Below, in pieces: positions 12,196-21,000 of a stretch of DNA of 29,524 nucleotides. A program made the position numbers and the translations under genes. The notes under the pieces were generated by a model, which did not search any database, was not told where the DNA came from, and saw only the letters and a list, made by a program, of their open reading frames with translations. Origin of the DNA: a virus; IMG/VR virus record IMGVR_UViG_3300028608_000058, positions 1 to 29,524 of that record; one strand, 5' to 3'. Positions within the stretch are counted from its first letter, which is position 1, and each line of letters opens with the position of its first letter.

Positions 12196-12635
12196 GGCGC
12201 CTTGCCCTTCCGGGGCGGTCGCGGCACTGGGGGGACCGAGTACTCGGGCACCGTGCTCGCCCACCAGATGACCCCGACGTGCGAGGTGAGATACCAGATA
12301 GCGACGAAACCGCCGCGGCTGTATTCGCCGTTGAGGACGGCGACGGTGTAGGCGATGGCCCACACGGTGGGGGGAATGAAGGCGGCCAGGAATCCGAGCC
12401 GGTCTCGGCCGATCCGCAGGAACGCGGAGCCGAAGGTGATGAGTCCGCAGACGATCCACAGCCAGGACCAGTGGCGGAGACTGCACAGCGACGTGAGCAG
12501 GTCCAGGCCGTGGTCGCGGGGCGGGTCGACGAGGAAGGACACGCCCCAGCAGGTTTTGCCGGTGCCGAGGATCGCGAGGAACGTGCCGCGGCGGCCCAGC
12601 TGCTTGTACAGCCGCCGGGCCGCACGGCACCGCAT
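12192..12635 (-). CDS. Four-helix membrane protein, lysis-region accessory
   Basis: A 147-residue protein with a basic start (MRCRAARRLYKQLGRRG) and about four membrane segments: TFLAILGTGKTCWGVSFLV, WSWLWIVCGLITFGSAFL, FLAAFIPPTVWAIAYTVAVL and VAIWYLTSHVGVIWWAS. The tail is basic and proline-rich (PVPRPPRKGKAP). Function unknown; the position after the holin candidate suggests a role in the membrane phase of lysis, or simply a conserved tail-end late gene. Start ATG 12635 overlaps the stop of the holin candidate (TGATG). Confidence 0.7.
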   Translation of the reverse strand: MRCRAARRLYKQLGRRGTFLAILGTGKTCWGVSFLVDPPRDHGLDLLTSLCSLRHWSWLWIVCGLITFGSAFLRIGRDRLGFLAAFIPPTVWAIAYTVAVLNGEYSRGGFVAIWYLTSHVGVIWWASTVPEYSVPPVPRPPRKGKAP

Positions 12636-12997
12636 CAGACCGCCCGGGGCGGTTCGGCCGTCGCCGGCACGGCCGGGCCGGTCGGGGCGACCTGGCCGCG
12701 GGTGAGGAGGGCGAGGCCGGCGAGGACGACCGCGTTGAGCGCTCCGACCTTCTCGGCCGACAGTTCGAGGCCGTAGGCGGCGAGCAGGGCGGCGACGGCG
12801 GCGACGAGGCCGGTGAACGCGGACGGCGCGATCGGCCGGGTGACGGCGGCGGTCGCTGCGGCGAACACGGCGGAGATGACGGCGACGATCGCGCCCGCCT
12901 GCTCCGCCGACAGGCCGAACCCGAACGTGACCAGCAGCGACAGGCCGGCCGAGACGGTGGCGATGAGGAGAGCGGGCTCTCTGCCGAAGATCTTCAT
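12635..12997 (-). CDS. Probable holin
   Basis: A 120-residue protein with hydrophobic segments LLIATVSAGLSLLVTFGFGL, AGAIVAVISAVFAAATAAV, FTGLVAAVAALLAAYGLEL and ALNAVVLAGLALLT, a short charged N-terminus (MKIFGREP) and a Pro-rich soluble end. It appears internally duplicated: FGFGLSAEQAGAIVAVISAV resembles YGLELSAEKVGALNAVVLAG. Small size, membrane segments and position 3 nt after the endolysin stop fit a holin, which makes the membrane lesion that frees the endolysin. Actinophage holins are diverse, so the call rests on topology and place. Confidence 0.75.
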   Translation of the reverse strand: MKIFGREPALLIATVSAGLSLLVTFGFGLSAEQAGAIVAVISAVFAAATAAVTRPIAPSAFTGLVAAVAALLAAYGLELSAEKVGALNAVVLAGLALLTRGQVAPTGPAVPATAEPPRAV

Positions 12998-13000
12998 GGG

Positions 13001-13804
13001 TCAGGTTCCCTTCGTGACGGCCGCGCGGAGCTGGGCGACCTCGGTGCGGAGCGCCTCCACCTGGCGGAGGAGTTCCTCGGTGTTCTCGCGGGCCCGGCGG
13101 ACGTGGCCGTAGCCGGAGCCGAGGGCCGTGCTCACGGCGATCTTCTTGTCGGCCAGGCCCTTGTCGTCGGGCCACGTGTCGGGCACCCAGTCGGGCAGGG
13201 TGATCTGGTCGTTCATCTGCATGCCGGTGTCCTTCGGAGCGGAGGGGGTTGCGGTCCCGGTGCTCGGCGTGGTTGCGCCCTTGGCGCGGGCGACGATCCC
13301 CGGGAACACGACCTCCTTGAACTGCTTGATGCGCGCCTTGCCGGGGCAGGCGGTGCCGGACGTGGACCACTGCGGGAACATCGAGTGGTAGCCGAAGCCG
13401 GGGTCGGAGTGGCTGCGGCAGATGCGCAGCGGGATGCCGTGCTTCTGGTGCAGCCACACGCCGAGCTTGATGAGCTCCTCGACCTGTTTGTCGTTCCACG
13501 GGTCCGACGCGGACGTGTTGGATGCGGTCTCGGCGGACACTGCGCCCGTGCCGTCGGCCCGCCGGTTCGCGCCGGCGTTGGCGTCGGCGCGGGTCTCGGT
13601 GCCGATGTACTGGCCGACCGCGCCCTGGTAGTCGATGCCGAAGTGGGACTCGAGGTTGGTCGAGTCGCGCCAGTACTCGTAGGTGCGGCGGGCGCTCCAC
13701 GGGGCGACGATGCTGTGGACGATGAACTGCGTCGGCTTGATGGCGGGCTGCGCATCGGACTCGGGCTGCAGTTCCATCTTCGTGGCGCCGGGGTACCAGG
13801 CCAT
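13001..13804 (-). CDS. Endolysin, PGRP-type N-acetylmuramoyl-L-alanine amidase
   Basis: A 267-residue amidase that cuts the bond between muramic acid and the peptide stem. The catalytic domain covers about residues 20-180: TQFIVHSIVAPWSARRTYEY has the first zinc histidine (H30), NLESHFGIDYQGAVGQYIGT is the characteristic 'S.H' strand, and CRSHSDPGFGYHSMFPQW with SGTACPGKARIKQF supplies the remaining His and Cys ligands. A Thr/Pro linker leads to a C-terminal region (LPDWVPDTWPDDKGLADKKI) and a coiled coil (ENTEELLRQVEALRTEVAQL). No signal peptide, so it depends on a holin. ATG 13804 follows GGAGG. It begins the lysis cassette after the tail genes. Confidence 0.92.
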   Translation of the reverse strand: MAWYPGATKMELQPESDAQPAIKPTQFIVHSIVAPWSARRTYEYWRDSTNLESHFGIDYQGAVGQYIGTETRADANAGANRRADGTGAVSAETASNTSASDPWNDKQVEELIKLGVWLHQKHGIPLRICRSHSDPGFGYHSMFPQWSTSGTACPGKARIKQFKEVVFPGIVARAKGATTPSTGTATPSAPKDTGMQMNDQITLPDWVPDTWPDDKGLADKKIAVSTALGSGYGHVRRARENTEELLRQVEALRTEVAQLRAAVTKGT

Positions 13805-13860
13805 GGGGCCTCCAGGACTTGGGTGGGCCTGCCGGCGGGCGCGGGCGGGCTTGGGGTCGG

Positions 13861-14451
13861 TCAGGTGGTGCGGATGAAGGTGATGTGGAGGCGGAGGTTG
13901 GTGCCGCCTGCGACGCCGTTGGATGCGGTGCGGAGGGTGACGATGCCGTCGGTGCCGATCACGAAGCCGCCGAAGCTCGAGCCGCTGTCCCAGTAGCCGG
14001 CGATGGTGCTGTGGGTGGGCCGCCACGCTGACGGGACGGTCGCGCACACGGTGTCGGCGATGTTCCCGCCATCATTCGCTGAGATGGTGCTGCCGGTGCG
14101 GGCTAGGTACAGGTCGAGGACCACGACCTTGCCTTGCCGGTGTCCGAAGAAGTCGAGAACGCTGAACCCGGACGCGGCGCTGAGGCCGCTGGTGGTGGTG
14201 GCCAGTGACGGTTCCGGTGTCACCCAGGTGCTGCCGTTGTAGACGTCGAGGCGGTTGGAGTCCTCCAGCCACGTCGTCATGCCTTCGACCGGCGCGGTGA
14301 GTGTTGCGCCGCGTGTCGACGCGGACGCGAACCGCATCACCGTGCGGGGGATGATTCCGTCGGCGAGGGCCTGTGCGGCGTCGGGGATGGATGGTGGGTC
14401 CGTCATCTGCCAGACGGCAACGTTCTGGCCGTACTTGTCGGGCGCGGTCAC
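13861..14451 (-). CDS. Tail-tip or fibre-like structural protein
   Basis: A 196-residue protein beginning at GTG 14451 after a GAGGGGGG Shine-Dalgarno. The N-terminal third (QMTDPPSIPDAAQALADGII, MTTWLEDSNRLDVYNGSTWV) is the pattern of short actinophage tail and minor structural proteins. The C-terminal part is beta-rich (GKVVVLDLYLARTG, GFVIGTDGIVTLRTA, LRLHITFIRTT), like a receptor-binding or trimerising head. Its place between tail-tip genes and the endolysin supports a role at the tail end, but the exact part is uncertain. Confidence 0.7.
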   Translation of the reverse strand: MTAPDKYGQNVAVWQMTDPPSIPDAAQALADGIIPRTVMRFASASTRGATLTAPVEGMTTWLEDSNRLDVYNGSTWVTPEPSLATTTSGLSAASGFSVLDFFGHRQGKVVVLDLYLARTGSTISANDGGNIADTVCATVPSAWRPTHSTIAGYWDSGSSFGGFVIGTDGIVTLRTASNGVAGGTNLRLHITFIRTT

Positions 14452-14462
14452 GGGCCCCCCTC

Positions 14463-14735
14463 TCAGGTGGTGGCGAGTTTGCCGAGGACGGCCCAGTTGC
14501 CGTCGCCGAAGTCGGCGAGGACTACGAGGTCGCCGATGGTCGGGGTGTAGGCGGTGAGGCGGCGGACCTGCATGTCGCCGTCGACTTCGACGAGCCCGCC
14601 GCCGGGGATGGCGGTGATCGCGGCGAGCATGAGGCGGGATCCGCGGACGCTGGCCGTGTTCTCCCCGGTGCGCTGCGCTTGCCGCTTCAAGGCGGCGGCG
14701 AGGTCGCGGTTCATGGAGTGGCCGGACTTCGTCAC
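14463..14735 (-). CDS. Small OB-fold-like tail protein
   Basis: A 90-residue protein. After a helical start (SMNRDLAAALKRQAQRTGEN), the sequence forms an OB-like run of strands: GSRLMLAAITAIPGGGLVEV, MQVRRLTAYTPTIGDLVVLA, FGDGNWAVLGKLATT. The 'GD.V...' and 'G.W.VLG.L' pattern is what one sees in phage baseplate or spike OB domains. The GTG start overlaps the previous stop (GTGA), linking it to the DUF5047 protein; the two may form part of the tail tip. Function inferred from fold-like pattern and context. Confidence 0.65.
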   Translation of the reverse strand: MTKSGHSMNRDLAAALKRQAQRTGENTASVRGSRLMLAAITAIPGGGLVEVDGDMQVRRLTAYTPTIGDLVVLADFGDGNWAVLGKLATT

Positions 14736-15832
14736 GCGTCCTCCTTCGCCGAGATGGTGGCGATGGGGAAGTCGCCGCCCAGGTCCAGCGGCACGCTGAA
14801 GCTGGCGACTTGGTGGAGTTCGCGGGTGTCGTCCTCGTGGACCACCCGGATCACGTCCCCCGGCTCCAGCGCAGGGTTCGGCAGGCTGGAGATGTCGCCG
14901 GAAGCGTTCGGTGCCTTCGCGACGGCCAGCTTCAGTTGGGCTGCCCGCAGGCAGGCACCAGACGTGATCAGCGTCGACGACGAGTAGAAGAACGGCCGCC
15001 GCCCGTAGGGCCCCGACCAGTAGGTGGGCGAGTTGGGGTCGTTGTCGACGACCAGCGCCGACACCGGCGGAATGCCGTCGCTGCTGTTTTCGCCGCGGGC
15101 GAGGACTGCGTTGTGGACGCCGTCGGAGGTCATGGCGCGGCTGCCGGAGATGTAGACGCCGCCCTCGACCGCTTCGACCGCCCACACGGGTGTGGTCGTG
15201 GCGAGGTCCGGCAGGGTGCTGATGGCGAACTCGCCGTCCGCTGTCGCGTACACCTCCGCCCCGGCCGCGGCAGCGATCTCCTGGCAGCCCGCCCACGGGT
15301 CCGCTTCCACATCAAACCAGCGGGATCCGATGGCGGTGTCGTCGATGAGGCTGATGATGGTGGCGTCGGGGAGGCTGCGGCGGATCAGGGCGCTGATGGC
15401 GGTGACGACGGTGCCGGATGCCCGGTAGCGGGCGGTGAACTTGTCGTCGGCGACGATCACCGACAGGTCTTTCCCTGCCAGGGTGACGGGCCCTTCGCTG
15501 ACGTCGCCGTCCACGCTGTCGAGGCGGAACACGCCCAGCGGCACCAGTTCGGTGTCGTCGGGCCGCCCGTACTCGACGCCGCGGGACACCCGCAGCCGGG
15601 CGCCGTACACGGCGAGCTGGTCGGCTGGTGTGCGGGGGATGACGGCCGGGTCGGGAACGGTGACAGTGCAGGTGCGGCGGATGGCCTGCCCGCGGTCGAC
15701 GGTCACCGACCCGCCCGTGTGGGGCAGGTCGATGACGTCGCCGTTCGTCAGCATCAGCTGCACCTGCGTGACCGGGGTGTGCGATTCGGCGAGCCGCTTC
15801 AGCAACCTGTCGGAGACGGGGTACACGATCAC
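14732..15832 (-). CDS. DUF5047 tail protein
   Basis: A 366-residue protein. It opens VSDRLLKRLAESHTPVTQVQ, then LPHTGGSVTVDRGQAIRRTC and IPRTPADQLAVYGARLRVSR, which is the DUF5047 signature seen in tail operons of Streptomyces and other actinophages. Next comes LGVFRLDSVDGDVSEGPVTL, and a C-terminal region (LEPGDVIRVVHEDDTRELHQ, LDLGGDFPIATISAKEDA) like baseplate hub proteins of the gp27/gpD kind. A hub or tail-tip role is inferred. GTG 15832 is chosen because it overlaps the upstream stop (GTGA). Confidence 0.85.
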   Translation of the reverse strand: MIVYPVSDRLLKRLAESHTPVTQVQLMLTNGDVIDLPHTGGSVTVDRGQAIRRTCTVTVPDPAVIPRTPADQLAVYGARLRVSRGVEYGRPDDTELVPLGVFRLDSVDGDVSEGPVTLAGKDLSVIVADDKFTARYRASGTVVTAISALIRRSLPDATIISLIDDTAIGSRWFDVEADPWAGCQEIAAAAGAEVYATADGEFAISTLPDLATTTPVWAVEAVEGGVYISGSRAMTSDGVHNAVLARGENSSDGIPPVSALVVDNDPNSPTYWSGPYGRRPFFYSSSTLITSGACLRAAQLKLAVAKAPNASGDISSLPNPALEPGDVIRVVHEDDTRELHQVASFSVPLDLGGDFPIATISAKEDA

Positions 15833-18051
15833 CCCCGGCGGTCGAGGAGGAGATCCTCGCTGGTGTCGTACACGTCCAGCAGGTCCGCGCACGTCGCGAA
15901 CTCGGTGACGACGTCCTGGCAGGTGCGGCCCGCGGCGCCGTTCACGCCGACGGTGACGGGCATGTCCTGCTCGGTCAGCGGCAGTGTCCAGGTCCGCCAC
16001 TGCTCCTGGGCGAGCCTGCCGAGGCGCGCTTCCGGGACGTTGCCGACGGACACGTACATGTCGTCGACGCCCATGCCAGGGGCGGCCTGCCACAGCAGCG
16101 TGTTGCCGGAGTCGAGGAGCAGATGCAGGGCCTGACGCTCGGCGTCGGAGCGGGTCGCAACAGCGAGCTCCCCTTCGAGACCCTGCCTGCGGCCCGAGAA
16201 GACGACCTTGTTGCGGCGTCCGCGGACGATGTGGCCGGCCTGCTCGACGGGCCGCTGCCAGTCCGGCGCCTGCCCCGCGACCACCCGCATGTTGCGTTGC
16301 GGGTTCGCCGGGTCCTTCAGCCAGCACAGGTTGATGTCGTCGAGGGTGAGGGTCACCCGGTCTGAGCCGCGCGTGGACCGGCCGCCACCCAGGTCGAACA
16401 TCTCGATCCGGTACGACACCGGTACGCCCATCGGCGCCTCATGGTCCTCGATGACCATCAGATCGGAGGTGATGATCTGCCGGTCGATTAGACCTGCCGT
16501 GCCCCGGACGAGGGTGCGACCCCCGTCGGGGCCGACCCGGTACACGGTGATCGTGTAGTCCAGCGGCAGCTCCCGCAGCGTCAGCGTGACATAGCCGGCG
16601 TCCGAGTCGGCCGTCGCTGTGGTGAGGGGCAGTACCTCCCACAGGGCGACCCGGTCGACGTGCAGGATCGACCCTGCGGCCGTCGCGGTCGGCACGACCT
16701 CGACCGCCGCCTGCGTCGCCCCCGTCGGCGCGGTCTGGTCTGAACCCAGTCCGTACCAGGAAGTTCCCGGAAGGTTGTAGGTGGAGCCCCCGCTGACACC
16801 GAGGTCCGTGTTCGTGTCGTCGTACCAGCGGACCCGCACCGCGGCCGTCGACCAGGCGCCGGCTGCCGGGTGCGCGAGCACGTAGGCCCGCCAGTTCACG
16901 CCTGCCGTGACCGGGAAGCGTGCCGACCGGATGGTCGACGTGGTGGCGGTCGGTGAGGTGATGGCGAGGGAGTAGGAGCCGTCGAAAGCGGAGAATCCCC
17001 ACGGCGTGGTGCGGGCGATCGACGCCACCCCGGAGGCCACCGTCCACCCTGCGACGCCCTGCTCGAAGCTCGCGTCGGCGTAGGGCAGGACGCTGCCCGC
17101 CTGCAGTTTGGGGGCGGCGACGACGGCGACGCTTTCCAGGCGCAGCACCTGTCCGGCCGATGCCCCGTCCAAGCCTGCCGCGAGTCCGCAGGTGGCCGCC
17201 GTAGCAGGGGCAGTCGCGGACACGCGCTGCCGGTACATGCCCGTACCCGGCGCGGCCAGAGTCGACCGGGCGGTCTGGATCTGGTTGCCGTTGGCGTCGT
17301 AGAAGCGAAGCTCGATCCACGCCTGCGCGGTCAGCACGGGCGGCTGCAGGTAGGCGTAGGCGAGGTACTCCTGGCCGGGGGTGACCGTCGGCCGGTCCAC
17401 GGACAGGATGGATGCGTTGCCTGCGGAGGCCGCGGTCATGGCGAGGGTGTGGCCGCCCGCAAGGTAGTTGGTCACCGACCAGTTGACCACCGGGACCTGG
17501 CGGGAGATCGTCGCGTTGACGACTGCCGCCCATCCCGACGTGTCCAGCTCCGTGGACTCGGTGTTGAAGCCGAGGAGGTTGCCGGTCGTGCGGATCGGCA
17601 GACCCAGGTAGATGTTCTCCCAGTAGTGGGAGACGCCCGCGCCCGCTTCCGCGGACGACAGCAGCACCTGCGCCTGTGCCGCCCCCACCGGAGCGGTGGC
17701 CGCCACCGATACGCGATGCCAGCCGGAGGAGGCTGCCATCGTCGTCAGCGACCACGACACTGATACTTCGGTGCCGGTCGTGGACAGCCAGCGGATCCCG
17801 ATCCGTTCCGGGACCGCCCCCGCCGTGTCCGCGAATGCGTAGTAGACGGTGCCTGCGGTGACGGGGTAGGAGGAGACGGTGCGGGCCTGGATCTCCCCGG
17901 CGGCGACGCTCTTGACGGCGAGGCAGCCGTCCCCGCCGCTCCTCCCTCCCACCCCCTTGAGGAGCGTGCAGTTGAGCTTGCTCGTCCACCCGGAGGTGTT
18001 CGGGTCGATCGTCTCGGTCGTCGCGGAGAGGAGGTTCCCTGGGATCGCCAC
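15829..18051 (-). CDS. Large minor tail protein with three beta-sandwich repeats
   Basis: A 740-residue protein with three roughly 150-residue repeats (about residues 4-155, 157-315, 317-475). Each opens with a GNLL or SVLP phrase, contains '..SGW..' and 'PVTAG..Y.A', and ends near 'LRLESVAVV' or 'LHVDRVALWE'. This is the layout of carbohydrate-binding-module-like jelly rolls. The C-terminal 260 residues (VTLTLRELPLDYTITVYRVG, then VAGQAPDWQRPVEQAGHIVR and PLTEQDMPVTVGVNGAAGRT) look like a distal tail or tail-completion domain that docks on the tube. It probably sits at the tail tip and binds cell-wall sugar. The GTG start at 18051 follows AGGAGG. Confidence 0.8.
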   Translation of the reverse strand: MAIPGNLLSATTETIDPNTSGWTSKLNCTLLKGVGGRSGGDGCLAVKSVAAGEIQARTVSSYPVTAGTVYYAFADTAGAVPERIGIRWLSTTGTEVSVSWSLTTMAASSGWHRVSVAATAPVGAAQAQVLLSSAEAGAGVSHYWENIYLGLPIRTTGNLLGFNTESTELDTSGWAAVVNATISRQVPVVNWSVTNYLAGGHTLAMTAASAGNASILSVDRPTVTPGQEYLAYAYLQPPVLTAQAWIELRFYDANGNQIQTARSTLAAPGTGMYRQRVSATAPATAATCGLAAGLDGASAGQVLRLESVAVVAAPKLQAGSVLPYADASFEQGVAGWTVASGVASIARTTPWGFSAFDGSYSLAITSPTATTSTIRSARFPVTAGVNWRAYVLAHPAAGAWSTAAVRVRWYDDTNTDLGVSGGSTYNLPGTSWYGLGSDQTAPTGATQAAVEVVPTATAAGSILHVDRVALWEVLPLTTATADSDAGYVTLTLRELPLDYTITVYRVGPDGGRTLVRGTAGLIDRQIITSDLMVIEDHEAPMGVPVSYRIEMFDLGGGRSTRGSDRVTLTLDDINLCWLKDPANPQRNMRVVAGQAPDWQRPVEQAGHIVRGRRNKVVFSGRRQGLEGELAVATRSDAERQALHLLLDSGNTLLWQAAPGMGVDDMYVSVGNVPEARLGRLAQEQWRTWTLPLTEQDMPVTVGVNGAAGRTCQDVVTEFATCADLLDVYDTSEDLLLDRRG

Positions 18052-18060
18052 GTCGCCTCC

Positions 18061-21000
18061 TCAGACCGCGTTGAGTACCTGGATGAGCTCGCCCTGAGCG
18101 GTGCGTACCTCGGCGCGGGCGATGTCGGTGATCTGCTGGTCGCCGACGTACACGGACACCTGCAGGTCGCCGAGTTCCCCCCCGCCGCGGGCGAGAGCGT
18201 TGAACTGGCTGCCGGTCAGTACCGGCTCGGGCCGGCCGGTGCCGTTGTAGGCCAAATTGAAGCCGGGCTGGAGCATGCCGCCCCGGTCATACTTGCCGGG
18301 CTCGAAGCCATACCAGCTGCTGAAGAGACGGTCGTTGTAGCCGCGCGCCCTGGAGCCGACGACGACGCCGTCACCGCCCCGCGATTCGACCTTGGTGCGG
18401 CCGATGGTGCCCGCAGTGTGGCCGACACCGGCGTGCGTGATGCCGACCCGGAAAGCCGAGTTGCCGTTGCGGACCCAGCCGGGCGGTGTGCCGCCCTTGA
18501 AAGCGTGCGTCGACCAGCGGCGGTGCGGCTTCTGGCCTCGAATGACGCTCTCAATGGCGCTCATGAACCCGGAGCAGTCCCAGCTCGGGTTTCCGTTGCC
18601 GCCCCACTGGTAGGGCTTGCCGTGCTGCGTCTTCGCCCACTTGAGTGCGGCAGAGATCCGGGGCCCGCCGATCCCGCCAGCGCCCCGCTTGTCGGCCTCC
18701 TTGCTGTAGCCGAACAGGGCGTCGATGATCCGCGTGGGGATGCGGCGGAGCATGCGACCGAACGCGGTGTCCATGCCGGGGAACTTGGCGAGGAGCGGGT
18801 CCACGACGTGCTTGATGCCTGCGCGGGCCGAGTTCTCCAGGCCGTCCTTCAGCCAGGATGCACCCTCCTTGATCTTGTTCCAGGCTGCTGATCCGGCACC
18901 CGCCGCATCCGACGCCCGGTCCTTGATCCAGCCGAAGATGCCGCCGTCCGCGAACGACTGCACCACACCGCCGCCCGCGTAGCGGAGGGACGTGTCCGTC
19001 GGCGTGTGCGGGTTCCCGCCGAACACCGGCGCCAGCGCAGCCTTGACGCCCTGCGTACCGCTGGACTTGGCGATGCTGTTCATCGTGCCGACGAAGCCGC
19101 TACCGACCGCCCTCGTGAACTCGGGCCGCATGATGGCCTCGCCACCCGACAGCTCCAGCCGCCCGCCGGTCGGCGACACAAACTGGTGCACGTCACGGCC
19201 CGGCGTGTAGCCAGGCATGATGCCACCACTGGCGAACTGGAACTTCTTCAACTTCGGCGCCCCGAACGCGCTGGCGACGCTGTTCCACACGCCGACGATG
19301 CCCTTGTTGTAGACGGTGTCGACGATGAAATTGATGGGCTTCTTCGCGACGCCCTTCAGCTTGTCCCACTGCGTTTTGATCGCGCCAACGGCGTCCTCGA
19401 AGACGCCCCCCAACCCCTTTATGATCTTCTTCCAGCCGTCGAAGATGGGCTTGATGCCCTTCTCCCACGCAAACTTGCCCGCGGCGACAATCCCGTCCCA
19501 GGCAGGCTTGATGGCCTCCTTCCACAGCCACTTGCCCCAGCCGCCAATCGTCTTCAGGCCGTCAACGAAGGCACGGAAGATCGGACGGAGAACCTTCTCC
19601 CACATCCACTTCGCGCCGGCGACGATGCCGTTCCAGGCGGGCTTGATGGCGTTGTTCCACAGCCACTTTGCCTTGTCGCCGATCCACTGGAAGGCGGGCT
19701 TGAAGGCGTTCGTCCACAGCCACATGGCCGCAGCGCCGATCGCCTCGAACGCCGGCTTGAGCGCGTTGTTCCACAGCCACTTGCCGACCCAGCCGACCAG
19801 CTTGATCGCCGCGATGATCGGCAGGAGGACGATCGTAACCAGAGCGGTGAGCAGAATCTTCCCTGCCATGACGATGGCATCCCAGGCGGGCTTGATCGCG
19901 TTCTGCCACAGCCAGGTCGCCCAGACGCCGACCGTCTTCAGCGCGCCCACAATCCCGTCGAACGCAGGCTTCAGGGCGTTGTTCCACAACCACAGGGCGC
20001 CCGTCCTGATGGCGCCCCACACGGCCTGCACCGCATCCCGGAACCACTCGAACCTGCGGTACAGGTAGACCACCGCGAGGACGACACCCGCGATCGCGAG
20101 AGCAATCCACCCCCACGGGCCGGCCATGGAGATCAGGTTGAATGCGGCCATCGCCCCGCTCGCGAGGAGCAGCCCGATGCGCCACAGACGGGTGACGACC
20201 AGCAGCCCCCACAGGCCGATCACAACCTCCGGCAGGTACCTGGCGACGTGGCTCAGACCCTGCGCAAAAGCCCCGATCAGCTCCAGCAGCGGCTTCGACA
20301 CCGGCTTCAGCGCCTGGCCAATGTCCATCAAAGCGGACCCGATCTTGCCGAACGTGTCAGCGAGGACCGGCCCCATCTCCGAGGAATATGACAGGAACCG
20401 CTCAAACTCTGGGGAACCCTTCAGGTTGGTGCCCCAGTTCGCGAAGCGGCCGGTCAGGCGCTGCATTCGCTCGGAGATGGAGTCCATGTGCGGCATGAAT
20501 GCCTGCATCATGCCCGCCATGCCCTTGAAGACGTTCCCGAAGGCGATGCCCAGGCCGGTGATGGCGGGCTTGATAGAGCCCTCCAGATCCTGCTTGAACT
20601 CCTTCCACCACGGCGACTTGAAGCCCGCCGACGCCCGGTCCTGCAGGCTCTTGATGGCGTCCGCGGCCTCCAGCACGAACGGCGTCAGACCGGGCAGGCT
20701 GTTCTTGATGCCTTCGAGTGCCCGCGTGAAGATCGGCATGACGGCCGGCTGAAGCGCCCGCGACCAGGCGCTGAAAGCGTCCTTCAGGTCGAGGAACGCA
20801 TTCATCGTGTCCCGCGCCGACGGCGTCAGCTTCGCAAGCTCGTCCTGGTACTTCTGCTGTGCGAGGGCAGCCTGATCCACGCCCCCCGCCGCCGAAAGCG
20901 ACGCGGAGGCAATCTGCCGCTGTGCCGATGCGATCGAATCCGCAGCCGACTGCTGCGCCTGCGCCAACTGCTCCTGCGCGCGCGCAACCGAGCGCGCCCC

